A DNA stretch of 64,000 bases from the NCBI RefSeq assembly GCF_046000175.1, contig NZ_JBEOMB010000049.1, forward strand, positions 18,988-82,987. Direction: 5' to 3'. Positions 25,330 through 33,657 of this stretch are shown in pieces. The notes under the pieces are model-generated. The model saw nothing but the letters and a program-made list of their open reading frames with translations. It ran no database searches and was not told the DNA's origin. The DNA is from Rhodoplanes sp046000175. Lineage in GTDB: Bacteria; Pseudomonadota; Alphaproteobacteria; Rhizobiales; Xanthobacteraceae. Positions within the stretch are counted from its first letter, which is position 1, and each line of letters starts with the position of its first letter. Both the position numbers and the translations under genes were made by a program.

Positions 25330-27564
25330 TCAGCCGAAGGCGGCGGCGCGCTTGCGCAGGTCGTCGAGATCGGGCTCGCCCGGGTTCTTCGGCTCGCCGG
25401 GATGGATGATGCCGACCGGGCAGCTCTCCGCCGCCTCGACGAGCTGGCGGTAGGTGCCGGCCGTCAGGTCGCCGATCATCGCCTGCTTGTTGCCGTCGTA
25501 CACGAACATGCGCGTGTTCACCTGCAGGCAGGCGTTGCAGCTCGTGCAGCGCGGCGTCTCGATATAGGGCTCGCCGCTCGGCGCGGCGGCGCTCTCCGGC
25601 GCCGGCTTTGCCGCCTCCTTGGCGACCTCCTTGACCGGTGCCTTGGCAGCCGGCGCCGCGGCCGCGGTCTCGACCGGCGCCGGTGCCGGAGCAGCAGCAG
25701 GCACCTCCTCGCCGGCCGCCTCGGCGGCCTCGCGCTCGGCTTGCTCGCGCGCGAGGCGCTCGGCCGTCGAGCGCCGCTCGGCCCAGGAGTTGTGGATGTC
25801 GCCGAGCTCCTGCAGGCGGTGCCACGCCTCGCGGGCGCGGCGCGTCGCGGCGATGACGGGCTCGCTCGCCACGGCACGCCACAGGCGGTTCTGGTCGTCG
25901 ACCACCGGCACGTAGGGCACGGCGCCGACCGGCTGCGGCGGCCCGGCGATCCACACGTCGACCGGCACCATGGCGTCGTTCCAGTGCGCGCTCTCGACCA
26001 GGCCGAACAGATGCGCGTGGCGCGGATCGCCGGCGATCAGGTCGGCCGCCGTGAAGGCGATCTCGCCGACGATGCGCTGCTGCTTGGCATCCTCGCAGCG
26101 GAACGGGTGGACGCTCCAGTCGGCGTCGGGTCGCGGATTGTCGGCGACGTCCCAGCGCTCGGCGAGCCCGGGGCCGGCGGACGGGTCGTAGGTGAAGCTC
26201 GGGAAGACGCGCGCCTGCGTCGCCGCGGCGGCCCGCAGATAGGGCGCCACGGGATCCGCGGCATCGCGTCCCGTGCCCGTGTAGATCGAGATCAGCGTCG
26301 GCCCCGCATAGGCGAGACCGCGGGCGATGCGCGAGCCGCAGCGGCCGAGCGCGGCCACGGTGGTCTGCAGCACGAACACGTCGTCGAGCCCGGTCGCCAT
26401 GGTGGCGAGCCGCGTGCCGGCGAGCGTCGGCGCGCCGTGCTGGACACCCGGGTCGCCGATCACGTCGCCGGTCAGCACCACGACCTTGGCCGGCACGCCG
26501 GCGGCGAGCAGCTCCAGCACCTCGGCGCGGCGGAGCGCGCCGGCGTCCTCGACACAGACCAGGAGGTCGGGCCCGAGCGCCAGATCGCTGGTGCCGAGCG
26601 CGGCTTCCGAATAGGCCGCAAAGAACGGATCGTGCTCCTCCTCGCGATAGCGCCCGTCGATCTCCAGCTCGGCGATGGCGATCGCCCGGATCAGGGCGAC
26701 GAGATCGGGACGCCGCGCCTCCCAGGCGGCGAGCGCCGTGGTGCAGTCGGTCACGACGAGGGCGGCGAGCGCCGCCTCCTCGGCGACGCGGTCGCGGGTG
26801 CGCAGCGCCTTGAGGAGCGGCTGCGCCTCCAGGACGGCGAGCGCCTCCTCGATGCGTCGGCGGCGGCGCTTCGACACCGGGCCCGAGGCCGAGACGGAGC
26901 CGAGCAGCTCCGACATGGTGGAGAAGTCGAACAGCTCCGAGAAGCCGGGACCGACCGCGGCGGCGAGCGCGTCCGGCGCCCGCCCCGCCTCGGAGCGGGC
27001 CAGGTCGGCGGCCAGGATGTCGGTCAGCTTGAGGATGATGCCCTCGACCCGCTCGGCGAGGCCCGCGAGCTTTTGCTCCTGCTCCAGCCGCCACAGATGG
27101 CGCACGATGGCGAGCGGCGTCTGCGCCGTGCAGGCGAGCAGCTCGCCGTCGACCGGAATCGCGGCGCGCACCGCCGCGCCGGTCTCGGCGAAGCTCGGGT
27201 CGGTCGCGGCGAGGCCGGCCACCACCTCGTCCCATACGACGGACAACAGCCCGCCGGCGGCGGAGCGGGCGCGAATCTCGCGCTCGATGCGCAGCGCCTG
27301 GCGGCGCATCTTCTCGCCCTGTGGGCCGCGCGGCGCGACCTCCTTGAGGGCGGCATCGACGAGACCGGTGAGCGTGCGCACCACATCGGCGGGCGCGGCG
27401 TCGCGCGCCAGCACCAGCGGGTAGTCGTGGCGCAGGCTCGCGAGATCCGCATAGGCGGCGAGCAGCGCCGGCCGCAGCCGCCCGACGCTGTCGGCGGGCT
27501 TGGCGCCGACGGTGCTGCGTCCGAGCACGTGAAAGGCGAGCTGGGTCCTGACGTCGGCGTCCAT
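25330..27564 (-). CDS. large NifJ/PFOR-related protein with C-terminal [4Fe-4S] site
   Basis: A 744-residue soluble protein. The N-terminal 300 residues are helical and unrecognised. Residues about 345-440 recall the C-terminal part of pyruvate:ferredoxin oxidoreductase (NifJ): VVVLTGDVIGDPGVQHGAPTL, GLDDVFVLQTTVAAL and GPTLISIYTG. No TPP-binding GDG...N motif is visible. An Ala/Pro/Lys-rich linker (about 620-665) leads to a ferredoxin-like end with CTSCNAC and a distant CPVG, enough for one [4Fe-4S] cluster. It begins 37 bases after korB and ends the operon, so it probably serves electron transfer or assembly of the oxidoreductase. Function is inferred only. Confidence 0.78.
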   Translation of the reverse strand: MDADVRTQLAFHVLGRSTVGAKPADSVGRLRPALLAAYADLASLRHDYPLVLARDAAPADVVRTLTGLVDAALKEVAPRGPQGEKMRRQALRIEREIRARSAAGGLLSVVWDEVVAGLAATDPSFAETGAAVRAAIPVDGELLACTAQTPLAIVRHLWRLEQEQKLAGLAERVEGIILKLTDILAADLARSEAGRAPDALAAAVGPGFSELFDFSTMSELLGSVSASGPVSKRRRRRIEEALAVLEAQPLLKALRTRDRVAEEAALAALVVTDCTTALAAWEARRPDLVALIRAIAIAELEIDGRYREEEHDPFFAAYSEAALGTSDLALGPDLLVCVEDAGALRRAEVLELLAAGVPAKVVVLTGDVIGDPGVQHGAPTLAGTRLATMATGLDDVFVLQTTVAALGRCGSRIARGLAYAGPTLISIYTGTGRDAADPVAPYLRAAAATQARVFPSFTYDPSAGPGLAERWDVADNPRPDADWSVHPFRCEDAKQQRIVGEIAFTAADLIAGDPRHAHLFGLVESAHWNDAMVPVDVWIAGPPQPVGAVPYVPVVDDQNRLWRAVASEPVIAATRRAREAWHRLQELGDIHNSWAERRSTAERLAREQAEREAAEAAGEEVPAAAPAPAPVETAAAAPAAKAPVKEVAKEAAKPAPESAAAPSGEPYIETPRCTSCNACLQVNTRMFVYDGNKQAMIGDLTAGTYRQLVEAAESCPVGIIHPGEPKNPGEPDLDDLRKRAAAFG

Positions 27565-27601
27565 GGGTCTCGTCCCCGCGCGTCGCGGGCCTCCGAAGTG
27601 A

Positions 27602-28588
27602 TCAGGCGATGCGAACCGCGGGCTCGTCGTCGGGCCACACCGTGAACTTGTCGAGCTCGGCCTCGAGGCCGGTCTTGACCATGTCGAGCGAGCGCGGCGT
27701 GCCGGCCTCGCGCACGTCCTCGTAGCAGGGCACGTTCTCGTCGCGGAACAGGATCCCGACCGGCACCGGATCGATGCAGGAAGCGATCTCGCGCGCCCTG
27801 TGGATGTCGGACGGATCGTGCGCCTGGCGGTTCTTGTAGATGCGCTGCAGGCCCGGCGAGAAGGAGATCCCGTCGTCGTGCTCGAGCAGCAGCGTCTTCT
27901 CCGGATCGCGCAGCCAGGCGTCCCACATGTTGGGCAGGAACTCGGGGCAGCGCTGGACGATGCGGACGAACGAGAAGCCTTTGTGGTGGAAGGCCGCGCG
28001 GATCACGGCGTAGACGGCCTCCGGGATCCAGTCGACGGCCTGGGCGACGAACGATACGTTGGTGACGCCGAGCGTCACGGTCAGCGGGTTCATGGCGTCG
28101 AGATAGGCGCCGTGCGGCGTGGTGTTGCTCTTGAGGCCCTTGGGCGAGGTCGGCGAGACCTGCTTCTTGGTGAGGCCGTAGACGTGGTTGTCGTGCAGCA
28201 CCACGGTCATGTTCATGTTGTAGCGGATCGCGTGCAGCCAGTGCGCCGCGCCGATCGAGCAGCAGTCGCCGTCACCCGTGTTGACGAAGACGTGCAGATC
28301 GGGCCGCGCCATTTTGACGCCCTCGGCGATCGGCAGCGCGCGGCCGTGGATGCCGTGGAACCCGTAGGTCCGCATGTAGTGTGGAAAACGGCTGGCGCAG
28401 CCGATGCCCGACACGAAGGCGAGCTTCTCGGGACGCAGGTTCTCGTCACGGCAGAGGCGCTGGACGGCGGCCAGCACGGCGTTGTCGCCGCAGCCCGAGC
28501 ACCAGCGCGGAACGCCGCTCTGATAGTCCTCGAGCGGATGATCGTCCTCGACGAGGCGGACCAGGCAATCGTGCTTCGGCATCGACAT
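27602..28588 (-). CDS. korB: 2-oxoacid:ferredoxin oxidoreductase, beta (TPP) subunit
   Basis: The thiamine-diphosphate subunit of a two-subunit 2-oxoacid:ferredoxin oxidoreductase, likely for 2-oxoglutarate or pyruvate. The 328-residue protein has the iron-sulfur cysteines expected of this type (WCSGCGDN, GIGCASRFP, QRCPEF) and the TPP motif GDGDC...RYN followed by the DNHVYGLTKKQVSPTSP block. The enzyme decarboxylates a 2-oxoacid to acyl-CoA and reduces ferredoxin, or runs in reverse when ferredoxin is strongly reduced. The ATG at 28588 has GGGAG seven bases upstream and is 13 bases after korA. Substrate specificity cannot be decided by eye. Confidence 0.92.
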   Translation of the reverse strand: MSMPKHDCLVRLVEDDHPLEDYQSGVPRWCSGCGDNAVLAAVQRLCRDENLRPEKLAFVSGIGCASRFPHYMRTYGFHGIHGRALPIAEGVKMARPDLHVFVNTGDGDCCSIGAAHWLHAIRYNMNMTVVLHDNHVYGLTKKQVSPTSPKGLKSNTTPHGAYLDAMNPLTVTLGVTNVSFVAQAVDWIPEAVYAVIRAAFHHKGFSFVRIVQRCPEFLPNMWDAWLRDPEKTLLLEHDDGISFSPGLQRIYKNRQAHDPSDIHRAREIASCIDPVPVGILFRDENVPCYEDVREAGTPRSLDMVKTGLEAELDKFTVWPDDEPAVRIA

Positions 28589-28601
28589 GATCGTTCTCCC
28601 G

Positions 28602-30518
28602 TCAGGCGAGCCGCGCGCGGATGAGTGCGTGGATGGTGCCGGGCTTGATCGGCTGGCCCATCACCTCGCCCCAGCAATCGACATCGACCAGGAACCGGCT
28701 GCGCAGCATCATGGCGAGCGCCGAGAAGCGGCGGTTGTTCTCGTCGATCAGCTTGTCCTCGGGGCGGTCGCACCAGTTGGCCTCGACGCACAGGACGTTC
28801 TCGAAGCCCTGCATGATCTCCTTCACGCCGGGCTGCAGCGGCTGCAGGAAATGCAGGTGGGTCGAGGACACCTTCAGGCCCTCGGCCCGGGCGCGCGTGA
28901 CGGCCTCCTCGATGGCGCCGCGGGTGGAGCCCCAGCCGACGATCAGGAGGTCGCCGGTGCGGTCGCCGAACACCGGCGGCGGCTTCAAGGTCTTCTGCAG
29001 GGCGGCGAGCTTGAGGCTGCGGGCGCGGATCGATTCCTGGTTGATCACCGGATCGTAGGCGACCCGGCTGTCGCGGTCGTGGGCGAGGCCCGTGACCGTG
29101 TACATGCCGTTCGGCTGGCCCGGGATGACGCGCCGGAACAGGCCGGTGTCGGGATTCCAGTCGTAGGGCTTGGTGCCGAACGGCACCGGGCTCTGGTCGA
29201 TCGGCGCGGCGAGCCACGCCTCGTCGAACTTCGGCCGCGGGAACGGCTGCTGCGAGGTCGCGAGGTTGGAGTCGGAGAGCACCACCACGACCATGTTGAA
29301 GGCCTCGGCGATCTTGCGGGCCGTGATCACCGAGTAGAAGCAGTCCTCGATGGTCGACGCCGCCATCACGACCTTCGGGGCGTCGCCGTGGCTGCCGTAG
29401 ATCGCCGTGAGGAGATCGCCCTGCTCGCCCTTGGTCGGCTGGCCCGTCGAGGGGCCGCCGCGCTGGACGTTGATGACGACGAGCGGGATCTCGGCCATCA
29501 CGGCGAGGCCGATCGCCTCCTGCTTGAGCGAGTAGCCGGGACCGGACGTGATGGTGACGGCGCACTTGCCGGCGTAGGAGGCGCCGATCGCGAACGTGCA
29601 GGCGGCGATCTCGTCCTCGGCCTGGTGGACGATGCCGCCGACCCGCTCGAACACCTCGCTCAGATAGTGCGAGGCCGAGGTCGCCGGCGTGATCGGGTAC
29701 ATGGCGCAGATTTCCATGCCCGAGGCGAGCACGCCGAGCGCCAGCGCCGTGTTGCCGTTGACGACGATCTGCGGCACCGTCGCGCGCTGCGCCGGGATGC
29801 GGTACTTGACGTCGAGATTGTCCTCGGCCCAGGCGGCGCCGGCCTCCAGCAGCGTCAGGTTGGCGCGGATCACCGTGTCGGACTTCTTGCGGAAGGTGAG
29901 CCGCACCTGCTCGCGGGCGAGCTTGAGGTCGAAGCTGAACAGGCTGCACAGCAGCCCGAGCACGAACATGTTCTTGCCGCGGCGCGCATCGGGCACCACC
30001 GGCTTGCACAGCGCCTCGAACGGGATCTCGACGATCAGGTAGCCGCGGTCGACCAGCTCCTCGTAGGTCTCGCGATAGGCGGCGGCGATGCGCGGATCGG
30101 AGTGCGTCCGCCACATGCTCTCGAGAAAGATCGTGCAGCCGGGCTTCAGCTCGCCGGCCCGCACGCGGCCGAGCAGCACCTGCTCGTTGAAGGCGACGAC
30201 GACGTCGACGCCGTCGCCGCCATTGGCGATGCGGCCGGCCCCGAGCCGGATGCGGTTGCCGCTGGCGCCCGCGATGCTTCGGGCCGGCGGCTGGATCTCG
30301 GCCGGGATGATCTCGACCGTCCACACCCCGTTGCCCATGCGGGCCGCGATGGCGCCGAGCGACTGGCCGCAGCGCTGCGCCCCCTCGCCCGAGTCGCTGA
30401 TGATCTCGACGACGCATTCGTCGAGCGTGGTGACCGTCGGTTCGGCGGCGACGGCGCGTGGCGGCGACGGCTCGTCGGCCGGCATGTCCTCGCGCACGGA
30501 GGTCAGCGTCTCGCTCAT
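28602..30518 (-). CDS. korA: 2-oxoacid:ferredoxin oxidoreductase, fused gamma-alpha subunit
   Basis: A 638-residue subunit in which the gamma domain (residues about 50-225, SGEGAQRCGQSLGAIAARMG onward) is fused ahead of the alpha domain (about 240-638). The alpha domain shows MYPITPATSASHYL, HQAEDEIAA, TSGPGYSLKQEAIGLAVMAE and the QRGGPSTGQPTKGEQGD block of this family. The fused form pairs with a short beta subunit, as in two-subunit archaeal and bacterial enzymes. The ATG at 30518 is preceded by AAGAGA. It is 92 bases after the NfnB-like gene on the same strand. Confidence 0.92.
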   Translation of the reverse strand: MSETLTSVREDMPADEPSPPRAVAAEPTVTTLDECVVEIISDSGEGAQRCGQSLGAIAARMGNGVWTVEIIPAEIQPPARSIAGASGNRIRLGAGRIANGGDGVDVVVAFNEQVLLGRVRAGELKPGCTIFLESMWRTHSDPRIAAAYRETYEELVDRGYLIVEIPFEALCKPVVPDARRGKNMFVLGLLCSLFSFDLKLAREQVRLTFRKKSDTVIRANLTLLEAGAAWAEDNLDVKYRIPAQRATVPQIVVNGNTALALGVLASGMEICAMYPITPATSASHYLSEVFERVGGIVHQAEDEIAACTFAIGASYAGKCAVTITSGPGYSLKQEAIGLAVMAEIPLVVINVQRGGPSTGQPTKGEQGDLLTAIYGSHGDAPKVVMAASTIEDCFYSVITARKIAEAFNMVVVVLSDSNLATSQQPFPRPKFDEAWLAAPIDQSPVPFGTKPYDWNPDTGLFRRVIPGQPNGMYTVTGLAHDRDSRVAYDPVINQESIRARSLKLAALQKTLKPPPVFGDRTGDLLIVGWGSTRGAIEEAVTRARAEGLKVSSTHLHFLQPLQPGVKEIMQGFENVLCVEANWCDRPEDKLIDENNRRFSALAMMLRSRFLVDVDCWGEVMGQPIKPGTIHALIRARLA

Positions 30519-30610
30519 GACGGTCTCTTTTTCGTTCTTGATGGCAGTCTGTCGGTGTGCCGGTCTGTCGGTCTTCTGGGATCGCGGGCGCCGACCGGGC
30601 GGTCGGCGCG

Positions 30611-32110
30611 TCATACGGCCTTCACGCGAACGAAGTTGTGCTCGGCCGGATCGAAGCCGAACAGCGCGGCATCGGGGGGCGTCGGATCGGCGTAGACGGC
30701 CTCGGTGTCGCGCAGGCCGAGATACTTCTTCATGCTGCGCGCGGCGGTGCGGCCGGCCCCCATCGCCTTGATGACGGTCGCGGCGCCGGTGACGATGTCG
30801 CCGCCCGCGTAGACGCCGGCCAGCGAGGTCGCGAGATCGGCGTCGGTGGCGATGTAGCCGCGCTTGTCGAGCGCGATCTTCGAGGTCTGGCCGATGATCG
30901 GATTGGCGTTGGTGCCGATCGCCACCACCACGAGGTCGCAGGCGAACTCGTACTCGCTGCCCTTCACGGTGACGGGCTTGCGGCGGCCGGAGGCGTCGGG
31001 CTCGCCGAGCTCCATCTTGATGCAGCGCATGCCGCGCACGCCGCCCTTGCCGTCGTCGAGGATCGCGACCGGCGCGGTGAGCCAGTGGAAGGCGATGCCC
31101 TCCTGCTCGGCGTGATGCACCTCCTCGATGCGGGCCGGCGCCTCGTTGCGGCTGCGGCGATAGATGCAGTGCACCTCCTCGGCGCCGAGCCGCTTGCACA
31201 CCCGCATGGCGTCCATGGCGGTGTTGCCGGCGCCGATCACGGCGACCTTGGCGCCGATCGGCAGCGGCGTGTCGAAGCCCTCGTCCTTCGCCTGCATCAT
31301 GTTGCAGCGGGTGAGCAGCTCGTTGGCCGAAAGCACGCCGTTGAGCGAGTCGCCCGGGATGCCCATGAAGCTCGGATAGCCGGCGCCGGTGCCGATGAAG
31401 ACGGCGTGGAAGCCCATCTCCTCGATCATCTGCTCGATCGTGAACAGGCGACCGACCAGCGTGTTGCAAATGAACTTCACGCCGAGCTTCTCGAGATTGC
31501 GGATCTCGGCGTCGACCACGCTGTTGGGCAGGCGGAAGTCCGGGATGCCGTAGCGCAGCACGCCGCCCGGCACGTGGAACGCCTCGAACACCGTCACGTC
31601 GCAGCCGGCCTTCGCCATGTCGGCCGCGCAGGCCATGCCGGCCGGTCCGGAGCCGACGATGCCGACCTTGAAGCCGTTCGGCTCGATATAGGGGACGTTG
31701 CTCCAGCCCTGCGCGATCGCGGTGTCGCCGACGAAGCGCTCCAGCCGGCCGATGGCGACCGGGGCGAGCTGGTTGCCGACCACGCAGGCGCCTTCGCACT
31801 GGTTCTCCTGCGGGCAGACGCGGCCGCACACCGCGGGCAGGAGGTTGGTCTGCGTGATCACGTCGTAGGCGCCGCGCAGGTCGTTGGCGGCGATCTTGGA
31901 GATGAAGCCCTTGATGTCGACGCCGACCGGGCAGCCCGGCGTGCAGGCCGGCCGCGGGCACTCGATGCAGCGGCTCGCCTCGAGCTCGGCCTGCTCGGGC
32001 GTGAAGCGCAGCGTCACCTCGTAGAAGTTCTGCACCCGCACCTGCGGGTCCTGCTCGCCGACCTCCGCGCGCTCGCGCGGAATCGTCCGGATCGTCTTTC
32101 GCTTCGCCAT
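30611..32110 (-). CDS. NfnB/GltD-like NAD(P)H-dependent flavoprotein subunit
   Basis: A 499-residue protein of the glutamate-synthase-small-subunit family. The N-terminal iron-sulfur domain has CIECPRPACTPGCPVG and CGRVCPQENQCEGACV. The first nucleotide fold is VGIVGSGPAGMACAAD with VFEAFHVPGGVLRYGIP, and the second is AVIGAGNTAMD with YRRSRNEAPAR. Because the next gene upstream encodes an NfnA/SudB-like partner and no large glutamate synthase gene is present, this is better read as the large subunit of an NfnAB/SudAB-type complex, which can couple NADH, NADPH and ferredoxin by flavin-based bifurcation. The ATG at 32110 is chosen with GGGAG just upstream. Confidence 0.88.
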   Translation of the reverse strand: MAKRKTIRTIPRERAEVGEQDPQVRVQNFYEVTLRFTPEQAELEASRCIECPRPACTPGCPVGVDIKGFISKIAANDLRGAYDVITQTNLLPAVCGRVCPQENQCEGACVVGNQLAPVAIGRLERFVGDTAIAQGWSNVPYIEPNGFKVGIVGSGPAGMACAADMAKAGCDVTVFEAFHVPGGVLRYGIPDFRLPNSVVDAEIRNLEKLGVKFICNTLVGRLFTIEQMIEEMGFHAVFIGTGAGYPSFMGIPGDSLNGVLSANELLTRCNMMQAKDEGFDTPLPIGAKVAVIGAGNTAMDAMRVCKRLGAEEVHCIYRRSRNEAPARIEEVHHAEQEGIAFHWLTAPVAILDDGKGGVRGMRCIKMELGEPDASGRRKPVTVKGSEYEFACDLVVVAIGTNANPIIGQTSKIALDKRGYIATDADLATSLAGVYAGGDIVTGAATVIKAMGAGRTAARSMKKYLGLRDTEAVYADPTPPDAALFGFDPAEHNFVRVKAV

Positions 32111-32217
32111 CGTCTCCCGCACCTTTGCAGGCGTTCGTCACATCCCGTCCGTCACGCAGCCGTCGGCTCGAGCACGACTTCCTCCGAGAACCGGTATCCA
32201 CGTCTCGGATTCATGCT

Positions 32218-33084
32218 CTAGCGGCCCATGCGGCAGCTCTCCTCGTACTTCGCCAGCGCCGCCTTCTCGGTGGCGGCGAAGCGTTTGAGGCGAACCATGA
32301 GATCGTCGAAATCGACCTGATGTGCGTCGAAGTCCGGCCCGTCGACGCAGGCGAACTTGATGCCGTCGCCGATCTTCACCCGGCAGCCGCCGCACATGCC
32401 GGTGCCGTCGACCATGATCGGGTTGAGGCTGACGACCGTCTTGATCTTGTGCGGCCGCGTGGTCTCGGCGCAGGCCTTCATCATGATGGGCGGCCCGATG
32501 GCGACGACCTCGTCGACGTCCGGGTGCGCGGCGATCGCCTGGCGCAGGCCCTCGGTGACGTTGCCCTTGATGCCGACCGAGCCGTCGTCCGTGCAGACGA
32601 TCACCTCGTCACAGCAGGCGCGGAACTTGTCCTCCCAGAAGACCAGCTCCTTGGTGCGGAAGCCGACCACGGCCGTCACGTGGGCGCCGGCCTCCTTGTA
32701 GGCGCGCGCCTGCGGGAAGATCGGCGCGACGCCCAGCCCGCCGCCGACGCAGACGACGCGGTGCTGGCCGCCGATGTGGCTCGGCTCGCCCATCGGGCCG
32801 GCGAGCGCGTGCAGGAAGGTGCCGACCCGGCAGACCTGCTGCATCTCGCGCGTGGTCTTGCCGACCGCCTGGATCACCAGCGTGATGGTGCCGCGGTCGC
32901 GGTCGAAGTCGGCGATGGTGAGCGGGATGCGCTCGCCGTGATCGTTGAGCATGACGATCACGAACTGCCCGGCGCGCGCGGCTTTCGCCATCAAGGGATG
33001 GCGCACCTCGAGAAGATAGGTGACGTCGGAGAAATCTTGCCGGGCGACGATCTCGAAGCCGCGGGAGTCCAGGAGGCTCGACAT
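32218..33084 (-). CDS. NfnA/SudB-like FAD/[2Fe-2S] subunit
   Basis: A 288-residue protein of the ferredoxin-NADP reductase fold used as the small subunit of NADH-dependent ferredoxin:NADP oxidoreductase (NfnA) and sulfide dehydrogenase (SudB). Visible parts are the FAD-binding RIPLTIADFDRDRGTITLVIQ, nucleotide-binding VVCVGGGLGVAPIFPQARAYKE, GPPIMMKACAE and a C-terminal cluster motif GMCGGCRV...FACVDGP. It is the first gene of the five-gene operon, 107 bases before the NfnB-like gene. The ATG at 33084 fits the family start; upstream codons give unrelated sequence. Confidence 0.9.
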   Translation of the reverse strand: MSSLLDSRGFEIVARQDFSDVTYLLEVRHPLMAKAARAGQFVIVMLNDHGERIPLTIADFDRDRGTITLVIQAVGKTTREMQQVCRVGTFLHALAGPMGEPSHIGGQHRVVCVGGGLGVAPIFPQARAYKEAGAHVTAVVGFRTKELVFWEDKFRACCDEVIVCTDDGSVGIKGNVTEGLRQAIAAHPDVDEVVAIGPPIMMKACAETTRPHKIKTVVSLNPIMVDGTGMCGGCRVKIGDGIKFACVDGPDFDAHQVDFDDLMVRLKRFAATEKAALAKYEESCRMGR

Positions 33085-33204
33085 GGCACGTCGCCTGCGA
33101 GGATTGATGGAAAGCACCCCACCCGGCGAGGCACCAGGACGACCGAGCGCTTCCTCACGAGTTTCTTGTCGACCCTCACATGAACGTTTCGTGTCCGGCG
33201 CACA

Positions 33205-33218
33205 TTGACCTCGCTCAA
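33205..33218 (-). promoter_or_regulatory. FNR/FixK-type box upstream of the NFN-OFOR operon
   Basis: TTGACCTCGCTCAA keeps both half-sites of the FNR/FixK core (TTGA-N6-TCAA) and is centred about 127 bases before the first gene. This would place the operon under low-oxygen control. The gap is longer than a -41.5 position alone needs, so a leader of some 85 bases is implied. Confidence 0.5.
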
Positions 33219-33496
33219 ACCGAGGGGCGCGCGCGGAGACCGAAGGCCGCGGCACGCCCGCCGCCGAGACGCCGGCCCGGAGGTCGCGGAAGAGCTATTT
33301 TCGCTTATGGGAACGCAGGTTCGGCTGTTCGAAACACCGCCGGCCGCAGCCCGCGTCATCCCCGCGCCGACACCGGCAGGTCCGCCATACGCTGACCGAA
33401 TGGCGGGGAAGAATAGCGGTCGCACGGGGCCGCAGTCGCGTCCTTGCGACTGCGACCGAACAGGTCGATGCACGCTCGACATCGGGAACTGGGAGC

Positions 33497-33636
33497 CTCG
33501 TGCCCCGGACAAGGCGCATCGGGCCGAAGGCCCGATGCGCCGCAGAGCCGGGGCCCAGGGGCGGCACGGTCAAGGCCCTTCCGCATGGCTCCTGGATCCC
33601 GGCTCGCGGCGCGTTGCGCCGCGTCCGGGACACGAG
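33497..33636. repeat. palindromic intergenic repeat, family A (copy 3)
   Basis: Arms CTCGTGCCCCGGAC and GTCCGGGACACGAG, with GGGGCCCAGGGGC inside and a GGGCCGAAGGCCC hairpin. It is the reverse-oriented relative of the unit at 547-682. It lies within the 573-base gene-free stretch 33085-33657 between the NfnA-like and ispA genes; the rest of that stretch holds the FNR-like box and no believable ORF. Confidence 0.75.
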
Positions 33637-33657
33637 GCCGGAGCCGGAAAAACCGCC

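Noticed and set aside
30611..32110. Small subunit of glutamate synthase (gltD)
   Set aside because: Sequence family fits, but no gltB is present and the upstream partner is NfnA/SudB-like, so the NFN-type reading is favoured.
30519..32201. N-terminal extension of the korA frame to 1199 codons
   Set aside because: The extra part overlaps the NfnB-like gene out of frame and has no family similarity; korA begins at 30518 with a normal gamma-domain start.
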